The translations under genes and the position numbers were made by a program. Under the pieces are notes generated by a model. That model ran no database searches. It was not told the DNA's origin and was given only the letters and a program-made list of their open reading frames with translations. DNA of 64,000 bases from the NCBI GenBank assembly GCA_028564675.1, contig JAOVVO010000131.1, positions 1 through 64,000 of the forward strand, in the 5' to 3' direction. The stretch's first letter is position 1. Every line of letters begins with the position of its first letter. Shown here in pieces: positions 12,404-25,270 of the stretch. The DNA comes from Onchocerca lupi. Lineage: Eukaryota; Nematoda; Chromadorea; Rhabditida; Onchocercidae.

Positions 12404-12599
12404 CGGCGGCAATCAGCAAAACTTGAACGTCTCACAAGTTGTCGTAAACGAGAATGGTTAGAATCCAGTACTGAACATGGTTTTCTCCGACTTTATGCAC
12501 CAATTGGATCACGATCTTTGATTTATCCAGTAACGCTTCAAACAACTGTCCAGGATATTTGCTCTATTTTGGGTTTTGAAAGCTTGTATCTTCAAATTG
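12404..12599 (+). other. phlp-2: First recognised PHLPP exon (RA-like domain); start codon upstream
   Basis: The frame runs back to a TAA at 12365-12367 without any ATG, so this exon must be entered by splicing, after AAG at 12401-12403 or after TAAAG ending at 12369. A short open segment beginning ATG at 12196 ends at a GT donor (12219) whose phase would match the acceptor at 12369, adding a roughly eight-residue start. That acceptor is weak, so the true first exon remains open. The domain text HGFLRLYAPIGSRS then TTVQDICSILGFESLYLQI is typical of the ubiquitin-like RA segment before PHLPP PH domains. Confidence 0.5.
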
Positions 12600-15500
12600 G
12601 TGGATCTAAAATCAGGCAAACATTAATCTGTTTCAAAAAAAAAAAAAAAAAACGATTTGATAAAGATTTATTTCACAATGCATATAATGATAAACATTAA
12701 CTTTTAACATTTCTATCTCCATGAACTTGCTGTTTAATGTTATCTTGTCCCAATCATATCAACACTTTTTGCTAATTATTGAGTGAAATAATTTATTCAT
12801 ACTGTATCTGTTAAGTATTCCGTATAACTGGAATTAAATTCTTACTAAAGTACTTTTTCCACTTGTATTAGAAATAATTTTTCAAACCTAACGACCTTTT
12901 AATCATATTTTATTTAAAGTAATCTGTCAGCTGGAGTATATCCATTACAATTGCAAAATCAAATTTTACGAAATATTGGATATGAAACAGAAGCGGAATG
13001 TATGGCTATTGGTGATGCTGCACATCTAACTCATCTTTTTTGCTTTTTCATAGGTAAATTACTAACTAAACTTTATTTTTCATTAAACAATCAATAAAAT
13101 ATTCTAAAATAGTGCAAAATGAGATGTATTCTTCACAATGAAAGGATTTCATTATGCAAAGAGCAATATTTTTTATCTTTCAATTTGATTTTTCTTCTTG
13201 TCATATTGATTTGGCATAATAATTTATCAGAATAACTGGATTAGAATTGAGTTAAACTCATTTTGAACATTTCTAAGGTTGTTTAGAAATATGATGAAAT
13301 TTTGAAAATTTAAATTTAATTCAGGTCGTCCAGAGCAAACAGCTGGTGGAGGAGCATCTAATGAAATACTGATAGCGTGGTGCCACGTACGTAAAGGTCG
13401 ACTGTTACAGAAATGGATTAAACGTCGTTGTACACTCTATAATGGAACGATTCGTATCGAACATGGTTTTGACTTCACTTCACTTTTTTTTTTCTTTACC
13501 CAATTTGACAGTTTTGATTTTATTTAATTTTTCAGAAATTATTAATTGTCGCAATGTGCTCATTGCTTTGCAACTGACAAATGATTGTTATTTAATTTTC
13601 AGAATTTTTTAAATTCATAAATTCAACTAAACATTACATCTAATCATTTATTTTTTATAATTTTCAAACATGAATTTCATGTATTTTAGAATTTTCTAAA
13701 CTCTTTAATATTTTGAAGAAATCTCGTGAAATTTCACCATTTTTCGGAAAGTGCTATGAGTTTGTTTTAAAAAAGCGATAGAAATTAAATTGGAAAATTC
13801 AAAAATTATGATTTAGAAGATAATTATCAAAATTTTTGACTGATCTACAAATTTGGAGTATAATTAAGTTTTTTCGATTTGAAAATAGACTAGCAGTATT
13901 GTTCAATTTATTTTTTTGATGATTATTTAGCAAGAATAATATAGAGAATTCTTATATTTCAAACATGTAATGATAATTGAATGATATTTCAGATTATATA
14001 TTTTACGTAATCTGGAATATCATTATAAATTATCATTAAAAATTGATTAAATGAGTAATCAATTTTTTTATAGCAAATCTTTTTAGATGACGGGGACGAA
14101 ATTTTGCTACTCAGTCGATATCGAGTTGATGTAACGGAAGGAAATCGAGGAAAGTATCTCCGTCTTACAGATTCTTCCAACGTTTATAACTTCCATTTTG
14201 AAGCAATCGGTGAAATGAACCTTTGGCTTACTCGCTTATTACAGGTATTTTTCTTTTCAGTACACTTATTACAGGTCTTTCTTTTCAGTGCAAGAATATT
14301 CTAAAAAGATAAAATCTACTGTTAACTCGTAAAAATTTTTTTTTTTTTTCAAATGACTAAATTTTAATCATACATATGAATCAATTTAAATATAATAGTG
14401 AAATAAATAAATTACATTTGACTTAAATTATATACTTGAATTTTATAATCATATTTGCTTTAAGTGATTGCTTACTTTGCAGATTTACTGGTGAATTTAA
14501 TTACTGTCAATGTAAATGCAAAAAATGAGAAAATTCGTAAGCTGTTTTGATTCGTTAATCCAGTTTCAGACTCAGATGGCACCAATTTGCGATTTAAGTG
14601 ATAAGCGTTTACTACTGCTACCAGATGAACTATTCTCGGTTGGCGTAATTCGTCAGATCGTTACACTTAATTTGCGTAGGAATTCATTACAATTTCGTTC
14701 AAGTAATCAGGTAAATTTGAATAGCTAATGGAAGGAAAACTGGATTGAATTGACATTTAGATGGAAAATATATCGCATTTATGCATTCAAATTTATCCTT
14801 TCATGAAAAGATACTTTTAAAGAAATTCGGAATTGTATATTTTTGGCATAATAAATGAAGATTGTCATATTTCGTTTTTTTTTCTTATCTTTATGCCTTT
14901 TTTTATAGAATTTACAAAAGATTGATATTGTAAATAGGAAGATTTTACTAAATAAGTGCCTGTTTTATTTTGTCTGATTTGAAATTTGGTGATATTATTT
15001 CTGATTAATCCAAACTTGTTCAGTTTACGGAAGAAGAATGAGATGAATAGATGAAGAAAATATATACAATAATATTTCTCCATCACATAAGAATTAGAGA
15101 TGTTAAAACAAAAAATTTTGACAGTTAATTAGAAATAATTTAATATTAATTGGCAAAATTATGGGATAAAAATTTTAATGAAAACCAAGAATGAGTATTA
15201 CATTTAAAAGCAATAATTGTCCCAATCATAAAATAGAATATAATTTCTTATTCCATTTCTGCTTCATATTTCAATTTATTTACGGTTGATTGCACGAATG
15301 ACTACCAGTAAGGTCATCGACACACATTGACCATCGTTTTGCTGCATTTTTTTAGCAATCTGAAGTCGAAGTTGAAGTTGAATCTGAAGTGGAAGCTTTC
15401 TGAAGCTATTAATATATATCAAACCATAAAGTATTAAGATTTTTAATATTTTCATCAAACAGGACCAACTCCGATTGCATGGAATTATGGGCCGAAATTT

Positions 15501-18500
15501 TTTCGCATATGAATTTCTTATTTAAAGATTTGTCGCAACAATAAAATAGAAATTGATTGATCACAAAAAAATTCTCACAATTGATTGATTTATGATCAAA
15601 ATTGAAAAGACTGAAATTACAGATTCAAAATCCGCTTCTTGGATGGCTTGATGATTTAGGACGTTTACGTTCTCTACGTTCGCTTAATATTGCTGACAAT
15701 TCGCTTTATCATTTTCCAATTGCAGCAACTCATCTCAATAATCTTACGGAACTTATACTTTCCGGAAATCGTATATCCTATATTCCAAAACAAATTGCTG
15801 AATTGATCAAGTAAGTTTAACAGATGAGTAAATTATGTTAAATAATGTATACATTACAATATATCATCGCTAAATATCTTTTAGATTTCTGTAGAGTATT
15901 GATTAAAACAAGCGTATGAATATGAAGAAAAATATGAGGTACAATAGAAGAAATGAAGAAACTATCCTCTAAGTCAAATATTTTTAATCGTCGCATTAAT
16001 TTTAAAAGAATTTTATAAATTAGAGCAGAAAACTATCCAATAATTGTAAATCTTTCTCGACAACTTCCTTTTGTTCATGTCCGAATATCAAGCTTAAAAT
16101 TTTCAATGAATTTAAGGTGAAAGGAGACCAGGTAAAATGTTTTTCTATACATAAATCATTCATGATTTTCAGTTTAACAATGTTAAATGTCAGCAATAAT
16201 TGGTTGCAAACAGTACCGGAAGAACTCTCACGATGTGTATTGTTGTTCAAATTGGATTTAAGTTTCAATCGTTTTAATCAGGCAACCATTCGTATTTTTC
16301 TTAAATAATTTGCCAATTAATAACATATTTGAAAAAATTACAAAAAAAGGTATCATTTTGTAGTTTATTTCGAAACAAAAAAAAAATCAGTCTTTTTCTC
16401 TATGATTCAAAATTATTTTTTGAACAAGAAAGCTTTGTAAGATCAGAAAAATACATTCCATTTTTTGAACTTGCATTGAAATTCAATCTTCATAAATTTT
16501 TGATAATTTTCAGATTCCGGATGTTCTATTCACATTGAAACGAATTCAACATCTAGAAATGGCCGGTAACAATATTGAAGTTTCAGCGTTGCATTCTCTA
16601 TCATGTATTCATGTACCGAAAATTGATTTGCGTCGAAATGCCTTGAAACGGTTAGATCGGAAGCATTTCATCGGAAATACAGTTTGAAAAAGCATTATTC
16701 TTCCGTAATTTTATAACAAACTTCTAATCCAACTGAACTAGCTTCAGAAATCTTGATTTTTCTAAAATTAACGAATCCTAAAATTTGCAATTGTTATAAA
16801 CAAATTTTCCAAATTCATAGCAGACTTAAACAGCGGAATTCCTGAGAATTATGAATTTTCACAATTTCGTCATTTATCTTTCTGATGATTTCATTAAAAC
16901 TAAGTGAGGTGAGAAGTTGAAATGACAGCATTTATTCGTTGATGCTTCTGCGGTACTATAATTGATCAAAGTATTAAAGACAAGTCGGAAAAAATGAAAT
17001 AAATTCTTTTATCCTCGAGCTTATTTTTAATCTAAAATTTATACATGAAAAAGCAATCATATTTTTAGTACGATGCGTTTGACTTCATTTATTTGTTGTG
17101 CATTAACGGAATTGGATATTCGTGATAATGAAAATTTGAACGAATTGGATTTAAGTAATTTACATACGATACAGGTATTTATATATTCTAGATATTGATT
17201 TTATATGAAAACTCTTAAATTTTTGAATTAGGATAGATTTCTTCAAAAACTCAGCCATTATGATTCGACTTAAGCATTATAAGTAAATTAATAAGTAGTT
17301 GAAATAGACCATTGAATTTATTTGGCAAAAAATTATATTATAGAATAAAATAGAAATAATCTTTTTCATTAAATAAGATTGTAATTTATTTTTATTAATT
17401 CAAGTAAAAAAACTTATTTTATTTCATTCATTTTCCAATACATTATTGATTAAAATGTATTTTATTCATCGGTTAAAATTCTTGCCCGTTTTGTGTCATA
17501 CAATTCTAATTTTTATAAAATGACCTGGTCATGTCACATTTTATTAATTTAGGTAATACATTGTGAAAGACTTCATCTAAGAAGCCTACAAGTAAATGGT
17601 ACCAATCTCAGATATCTTTATGCTGATGATAATGGTAAAGTTACTATTTCTTGCCATTTTATCGATTTATGAGTTTAATAATAAAAAAGTTTTGATAAGA
17701 GTAATGTTTTTAAGATTGTCATCATTTTCAAACTTTTTCAGAAAAACCTAAAATTTCGGACAATTAATAGATAAATAAACTTTCAAAATGAGATAATGAA
17801 TTATTTTAAAGTATTTTTAGCACTTTAGCATAACAATAAAAAACGAAAAGAATTGATTGAATTTAAGAATATTCAAACGTTGCTCCCAGTCTTTTTTCTT
17901 TGTATAAAATATTTTTCTGTGAAGGTCATTTCTAAAGGTCATTTCTTGATGATATAAATTTTATCGCCGTATGAAATTTAAATTTTATGGTACAGAGAAA
18001 ATTGAAGGAAAATAACATGAGTAAAGAAATGTTTAGCTCTTCAATAGATACGTGATCTAAGTTATCATACTAAATTTGATCCAAATTACCAAGTAATAAT
18101 TTGGATCAAATGTAGCATGATAACTTAGATAACATCATTACCATAACTATTATACTATATCTTATTTATTCATATTTTGCGATAATTACTAAATCTAAAT
18201 TAGCATTTTAATTAGTAATTTAATCTGAATGAACATTTTAATTATATTTCAGAATTATCACAAGTAATAATAATGCCTGTGCCAATTCAGCTAATAATAT
18301 TTTCGGTCTCATACAACCGTTTTACATCGTTACCAGAATGGTTAACAGATTTACAATATATTGAAACAATTTCTGCCCATCATAATCTTATCCTATATTT
18401 GCCATATAGGTTAATTTGTTATTTCTGAAATTTCTAAAAAAAAAAAAAAAAAAAAGAAAGAAGGAGAAAAATTTCAGAACAACAATTTTGTTTTCTTTAT

Positions 18501-21500
18501 ACATTACTCGATGAATTTCACTTTTTCTTAATTATAATAATATTTATTTCAAAAGAAAAAATTTTTTTAAAAAATCAGAAAATGAAAAAAAACTATTCAA
18601 TAAAGATAAAAAAGTTTTTTTTTTTCCAAAAATCTTTAGCTTTATTGGATTCAATTTTTTTTTTAAAGAACTACTTTTTGAAAAATTTTCAGTTTTATTG
18701 GATTCAAAATATTTCAATTATTTTTCAGAATTTTCATGAATGTAAACAGATTAAAAAATTTGCATTTACACAATAATAAAATTGAGCGTCTACCTGATGC
18801 TATCGAGAATTGTTCGTTGGAAGTTTTATCGTTGCATAATAATTCTATTGATATGTTACCGAATAAATTATTAAAAGCAGCGAATAAGTAAGTTCTTCTG
18901 GTTCTATCCAACAATTTTTTTTTCATCGAAATACGTGTATCTCATGTTTAAAGAAGGAATGAAAATATATTCTTATTTTATGAATAATAAAACAAATCTT
19001 TGCAGCATTCAAAATTTTTTTAGAACCATTATACTATCAGTATTTCAGGCTTAAAAATTTGAATGTTTCCCATAATCAACTTAAAACATTACCACCTACA
19101 AACACAACACTTGATCTGAATCGTCTTCAATTTCTTCGAGCAGCCAGAAATTTTCTGGATGAAAGTGTAATTAGTATTGTAGTATCTTGTCGACGTTTGC
19201 GACTTTTGGATCTTTCCCATAATCAGCTCAAATTTTTTGACGACAGGTTACTTTTTGTTTTTTTTTTCCTTTTTTTTATTGAAATAATTATTGCATTAAT
19301 TAAGCCTATGGTTCTAGATATTTACATCTGAAATGAAAAGTTTCGTCATTGCAATTTTATTCAAATCTTTTAAAATAATAATGTCTTCTCACTTTAAGTA
19401 AAAGAAAAATCGAATATTTTAATTTTTCCGGTGATCGTAGTGCAAAAATTATTTGATAATTGCATTAGGTTAATGCTTAAAAAGTAAAGGTAATTCTAAT
19501 AGATATATCGATTAAGAACAATTGGAAATTAGAAATATCAATGGTAAAATATTCTCTTTTTACTCCACTTTTTGATGTTAAAATCTAACTAGAATTTCAC
19601 TCAAACTGATTCTTCTTGAAATTAATCTTTATTTATGTCATTAATTTTTGTTTAAATATTTATACAAATTATTTCTTTTGTCATTAATTTTTGTTTAAAA
19701 ATTAGTAAAATTATTTATTTCTTGTTATTATAGTTGTTTGAGCCGTATGGTAACATTGGAAGAAGTGAATTTATCAGCCAATTATCTTACTTCGATTTCA
19801 ACTTCATTTACACAATTACCTAATTTACAAGTTCTCCGAATACATTCAAATAAAATCACAACTATTCCCGACTTCTCACAATCACCACAATTACTTGTAT
19901 GTCTCTACTTCAATTAATAATCATTTTATAAATAAGTCATTAAATTTCATTTTTGAATTTTTAAATCAATTTCTATTATTCAATTATTTATGATACTAAA
20001 AGATACAACTACAAAAGAAATACAACCATAATTTATTAATCTTTTGATATGAATTTATTGATTGTTATTCGTAGGTCAACTATCTAACTTTAGTAATTTT
20101 ATCCCATATTTAGAAATATTTTTTTTAAATTTATTTTGAAATTTTTTGAAAAAATTTTTGAGTATTTTTAACATTATCCAGTTGTTGTCATATATTATAA
20201 CAATTGAATATTATTAAAAATACTCTCAAAGCTTCTCAAAAAATTTCTGCACAACAACAACAGATGATTTTTTTTTCTCTCTTAAACAGTTATTGGATAT
20301 TTCAAACAATGAATTTGGAAATTTGGATACAAATTTATGCATGGCAAAAACTTTAAAACACCTTGATCTCACCTGTAATTATATGTTACAAGTTGATACC
20401 GATAACATAAAGCCAAGAAAGTAAGTGAAATAAATATAATGATCACTTTCGATAATACCACTGTTAATTTATGCTTTCAGAAGTGATTAGAAATTTTACA
20501 GAACAGATGAAGATTGGCTAAACTTGTTTCCTTTTTTCATCTAAGAAATACTCAACCCCTTTAATAAGATATTAATTAACTAAAGTTTGTCAAAATTTCA
20601 CGTAGAAAGATTTCGCAAATTTTCAATTTTCTACATTTTGCCTGAGATTGTTGTTATTACAGACAAGGACAAGCAGTATCGGTGGTAAATGTTGGAAATG
20701 AATGCAACTGTAATACATTTCATGTTGGCTTCAGTGAATCAGCCGGACAACGAAACAAGTGAATTATTTTGTATATGAAAAATATTGAAATATTTTAACT
20801 TTAAAAAAAAAGAAAAACATTCCTTTTGAAATTTCATTTTGCAGAAGATAAAATGAACTAATGAATTATTTTTGATTAGAAATTTGATTCTTACGATTGA
20901 AATTCTCATGATTCTAAGTTGCCAGGAGAAGTGGAGTCTTAACTTCAGAAAACTCACATAATCCAGATGTGGAATGCAATTATCTGTCTCATTAATGACT
21001 GTATAGCTTAAACGACATTATTAGTATATCATTTCTAGATTATGTATTCGACAAATTCGATCAAATTCAAATATGAAGAAAATTTTTGGCATTATCGATG
21101 GTGGATTTAACGATCAGATTGCTGCAATTGTAATCAAAAAATTAGATGATTTCTTTCAGAAACAGGTAATCAAATGACATGAATGAGTGAAATCTGATCC
21201 ATCCATTTCTCTGCTATTATTTCATTTTCTCCAGTTTATCAAAAAATCAAATGCCTAAAGCTGCATCTTCTTAAGTTTATCAAAAAATCAGATATTAAAA
21301 TAAGCTTCTTTTTTTTGTAAAGTAGAATAAAGATGAAATATTGATTAGAGCAATTCATTTCTCCGAAACTGGTAATTGTATCCGAATAACCCTGTAATAT
21401 CAGTAAATGACATGGTATTTTTTGTCATTTCAGATAATTCAGTTTTCGTTCATATTTTTCCATATTTCAGGACTTAATTAATGAGCATAGCTTGAAAATG

Positions 21501-24035
21501 GCTTTAATTTATGCGCATGAGCATCTCGGTCAAATTGGTGAACGTCTTGGTGCAGCAGCAATGCTTCTTAAAGTTGAGCAACATCGATTGCTTTACACAT
21601 CAACTGGTGGTATTCGAGCAGTACTGTGCCGTTCTGGAAATGCTTTACAATTACCTAATCAAGCCATTACCATAACATCGGAAGATTATATTCAATTACG
21701 TGCCGGTAACGCAACACTTAATCAGGTTCTTGAGAAGTTTCTAAATTTTCTAATATTCCCATGTTTATATCATCTAAATAACTAGGAAACTTTAATTTAT
21801 GTTCTAATTTTAACTTTTTTTTTCTTAGTGACTTGATATATTTCGGAATATTTCTGAAGTGAAAATGGCGACGAAGTTCTTATTTCAGGATAATTTAATC
21901 GACGGAATATGTTTATCAGCAAGTTCACTTGGATTTTCATTCCTTTATCCTGCTGTTCTTCCAAAATCTTATCAAGTTTGCCTAAAAATCGATAAAAAAC
22001 ACATGATGGAACAATTTTTTCTATTCTATGCTTTCATTTTATTGTAAATTAGATTACATCAAAACATTAATGGAAGATGTGAATACCATCAATTGAATTT
22101 TTATTTGACTAGATGATATGTTAGCATGTTGAAATGATATATTAGTATATTAGTCTAAAAAAAAGTTTTAAATTTTTCACATGGATTTTTTCCAATAAAT
22201 TTTAAACAAACATAGATCAATTCTATTTCTTGATTTAGAAGAGAACGAAAGCAAACATTTATAGGACGTGATAAAACTTACGGAAGATGATGAATTTGTT
22301 GTAATTGCTTCAAGAGCATTATGGAAATATATTTCTCCGCAAGATGCTGTAGATAATATTCGAACGACATATAATCCACAAATCGCAGCCAAAAAGTTGC
22401 AGGTTAGAAAAGATTTTTTGCTCCTGAAAATTGTAAGCATAGAAAAATGCAAGCAATATAGAAGGTTAAATATTTCCATTTCTTTGAGTTGGTTTTTCAT
22501 AATTGCAAAAGAAAAAAAAAGAAATTAAACTCTTTTTTCGAAAAATTTCGAAAAAAATTCGAAAAAATTAGATTTGTGAAATCGAATGCGAAAGATGCAA
22601 TTGTTACATAAACAAGATGATGAAACATGATTAATATACTATTTCCACATATGAAGTCTTTTTTCTAAAATATTGAACTTGAAATTTTTTTTTAAACTTT
22701 TCTAGAATATTTTAAGTGCTTTTTTTTAAATCATGGATTATTTATATATTTATATTATAGTCATTTATTCCTAAAGATTTATTTACTTTTTCTTAATTCG
22801 TATTTCTTGCATTTCCATTGCAGGATTTGGTGCAAGCATTTGAATATGTCGGTAATGTGAGTATTATTGTTGTTCGATTCAAACGATCTCGAGAGGAATG
22901 CTGTTATAAAAACAAAAATCAAGAAAGATCATCCACAATAATGACCAGATCTATCAGTCCAAGTAATCTCTCATCTATTGATATATTACTAATCTCTTAA
23001 TTGCAATATCTAAATTTGTTGATATTGATATGCTACTGCATTCATTTCATACTCTACAGTGTATGAATAGTTTAAATCCCCAGACTGCCTGAATTACTGA
23101 TAAATTTGATGATACAATTTATGTTGAAAAGAAGTAAGATGGTACTAAGATGAAAGATTGTATATGCTGATTTGATCGACATATGGTTGTAGTTATATAA
23201 TTATTAAAGAATATATTATGCTAAATATTAGCAAATTAAGAAAGACCAATTTTTCTGAAATTTTTTTCTTTGTTTTATATTTGAAATTTAATTTTTAAAA
23301 TTGATTCAGAAAGTGGTTTAAACATGCTGCGAAATATAGAAGAACGATTGGAGCAAATTAGTGAAGCAATCAATAAGATTGATGATGATTCGAGCAACAA
23401 CTGGAAAGGAAGCTTCAATAAATTAGAACTAATGCCAAAAAACATGAACAGGTGTGAATGATTAATCAGTGAATGTCGAAATTTCGAATACTGACAGTTA
23501 TAGTTTGTACCAAAAATCACTTGTTTTTTTTTTTTTTTTTTTAAATGAAAAAAACTTAATGTTTCGAATAAGTTGCATTAAAAGTTTCAGTAGCTCCTTT
23601 TTGATATATAAATTCTAATCTTTTATCACCCAGGAAAGATAATGATAAAAGTTTTATGCAAAAATTCATGCTTGGAATTATAAATCCAGAGATTGAACTA
23701 CTTTGAACTACTTCATAATATTATTTACTGGAAATATCCTCTAAAGTTCTTTCAATATAATCTCTTTCAGTAGTTGGCCATCTGGAAGTAGTATTGTTTC
23801 AAAAAACAGCACTTCACGAGTTGTATCACCTTCCAACGCTCCACCAGATCCGCACAATGATCAAGAATCAACTCATCGATTTTCGATTCGTAAAAAAATC
23901 GATATGTACGACCGTCTTAATACTGCAGCAATTATCGATAGTAAAGAACGCTTTCAACGTGCCAGATTAACGCTTGATGAACAGCTTCAGTTACGAACTC
24001 CAGAAGGAAAAATTACAAAGTTATATAATGTGTAG
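12404..24035 (+). CDS. phlp-2: PH domain leucine-rich repeat protein phosphatase (PHLPP family)
   Basis: PHLPP enzymes are cytosolic/membrane-associated Ser/Thr phosphatases acting on hydrophobic-motif phosphates of AKT and PKC. Exons: 12404-12599, 12931-13053, 13325-13465, 14087-14244, 14570-14710, 15623-15810, 16173-16281, 16514-16650, 17069-17174, 17553-17634, 18253-18409, 18729-18887, 19049-19246, 19734-19896, 20290-20420, 20663-20758, 21039-21165, 21471-21725, 21889-21975, 22265-22402, 22824-22962, 23310-23451, 23771-24035. All phases agree; about 1145 residues. Order: RA-like domain (exons 1-2), PH domain (GRLLQKWIKRRCTLYNG, then FEAIGEMNLWLTRLL), at least 12 LRRs (e.g. LRSLNIADNSLYHFP), then PP2C from VGFSESAGQRNK through GIIDGGFND, ERLGAAAMLLKV and DNLIDGICLSASSLGFSFL. 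The metal-site motifs ACDG and DN read ASRA and GN. The C-terminus lacks the PDZ-binding motif of vertebrate PHLPP. The first exon shown has no ATG, so a short 5' exon is missing from the model; one candidate ATG is at 12196 with a donor at 12219. Confidence 0.93.
16173..16281 (+). other. phlp-2: PHLPP exon 7 with a GC (non-GT) splice donor
   Basis: The exon reads LNVSNNWLQTVPEELSRC and KLDLSFNRFNQ, then CAG|GCAACC. Reading on meets TAA within nine codons (16306-16308). Joining at GC to the acceptor at 16513 keeps phase 0 into IPDVLFTLKRIQHLEM, a proper LRR continuation. No nearby GT gives an open frame. Confidence 0.7.
18052..18133. repeat. Fold-back element inside PHLPP intron 10
   Basis: A 37-bp arm at 18052-18088 pairs with 18097-18133 with about three mismatches around an 8-bp loop. 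Core arm text is CTAAGTTATCAT and TTTGATCCAAATTA. It is MITE-like or a simple snapback and lies wholly within the intron between 17634 and 18253. Confidence 0.8.
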
Positions 24036-24118
24036 CGAACTGATTTTGAGTAAAATGAATTGATTCTGTCAACAATTTCGTCGTTTAATCATGAAGATGA
24101 AAATGTCACGTTATAAAA

Positions 24119-24124
24119 ATAAAA
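24119..24124 (+). terminator. Putative polyadenylation signal of the PHLPP gene
   Basis: AATAAA lies 84 bp after the TAG at 24033-24035, a normal 3' UTR distance for a nematode gene. A second AATAAA lies near 24411. Neither cleavage site can be proved from sequence. Confidence 0.5.
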
Positions 24125-25237
24125 ATTATATGCTAATTAATTAAGTAAAACATGAAAATGTACAATCATAGAGAACACAAGAAAAAAGTAGATTCCCAAT
24201 CTGAGAAACTTGATGTTACAATCTGAAAGGGATACTGATTTTCGCAGTGTAAATATAATGAGGCCGCCATAGATGAATCGTTATAATGGGAAAGGAAGAA
24301 GCCTAGCAGGAATGATCAGATAGTTCCAAGTTTAGGAATGAGGCCGATGGATCTGTCATGTTGGCTTCCTGTGAGCTGAGAGGAGAATGCATCGCATGTT
24401 GCTGAGTGTCAATAAAAGATGGATTAAAATGGGCATTTCATCCCATTGATGTTTTTGGCCATTTATCCTGACTCATCCTACAGTTCCGGTTTGCCCCATT
24501 TTATTCATTTCACTATTTTCAATTACCCTTTTTGCTCTATTTCAACTCTTCCGGATTTATTCGTTCATTATTCATTTGATTCCTTCCGGATTACTTTTCT
24601 GTTCATTTCATGTATTTCATTTTTTCGGACGGATGCATTCCCTTTACTGGAGTGAAATATTGCTGAATGTATGAAAACATGAAATCATTCAAAGGCAACG
24701 TAATGTAAGCATAAACTTCATTTTAAATTGATGTTTGAAAAAAATTTAATTTAAGGAAGAAAATATTAACTCATCATGTCTAACTATTTGTTGTATGTAC
24801 ATTTGATGCTACGAAGAGGGAAAAAGACAGAGGAATGAGATGAAATGGGCCTTTGCCCGTCTTTTTTGGTTGAAAAAGCAAGCAAACTTCTGAGCGTTCT
24901 TTCATTCTTCACTCTTTTTTGAATATATATTTGGTATTTCTGCTATCATTATGCTCTTTCAAGAAGATTACAGACATCAAATATTTCTCGAGAAAGTATG
25001 GAATTTATTGATTGAAATTCTTTAATAAATTCTCAAAATGCATCACTTTAGTTTAGTTATAAAATTTACCAGTTAGATAATTTTTACTTAGATAATTTAC
25101 TTGTACCGAAGTACGTAAAATTACTATCAATTATTCTTTTATTCCAAGAATTATTACCACCAATATTGATTATGCCACATCATGTATTTTATTTGCGTAC
25201 ATATATGTTATGTTATGTATATTATCACAGATACGCG

Positions 25238-25270
25238 GCCTGACAATTGAATTATTAATAATTGTCAGGC
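25238..25270. repeat. Short hairpin, 11-bp arms
   Basis: GCCTGACAATT at 25238-25248 is mirrored by its exact reverse complement ending at 25270, with an 11-bp AT-only loop. There is further partial pairing of the flanking GC bases. Confidence 0.8.

Noticed and set aside
24446..24655. 70-codon frame after the PHLPP gene
   Set aside because: Phe/Ser/Ile-rich translation of a pyrimidine-rich 3' region; no splice or homology support.
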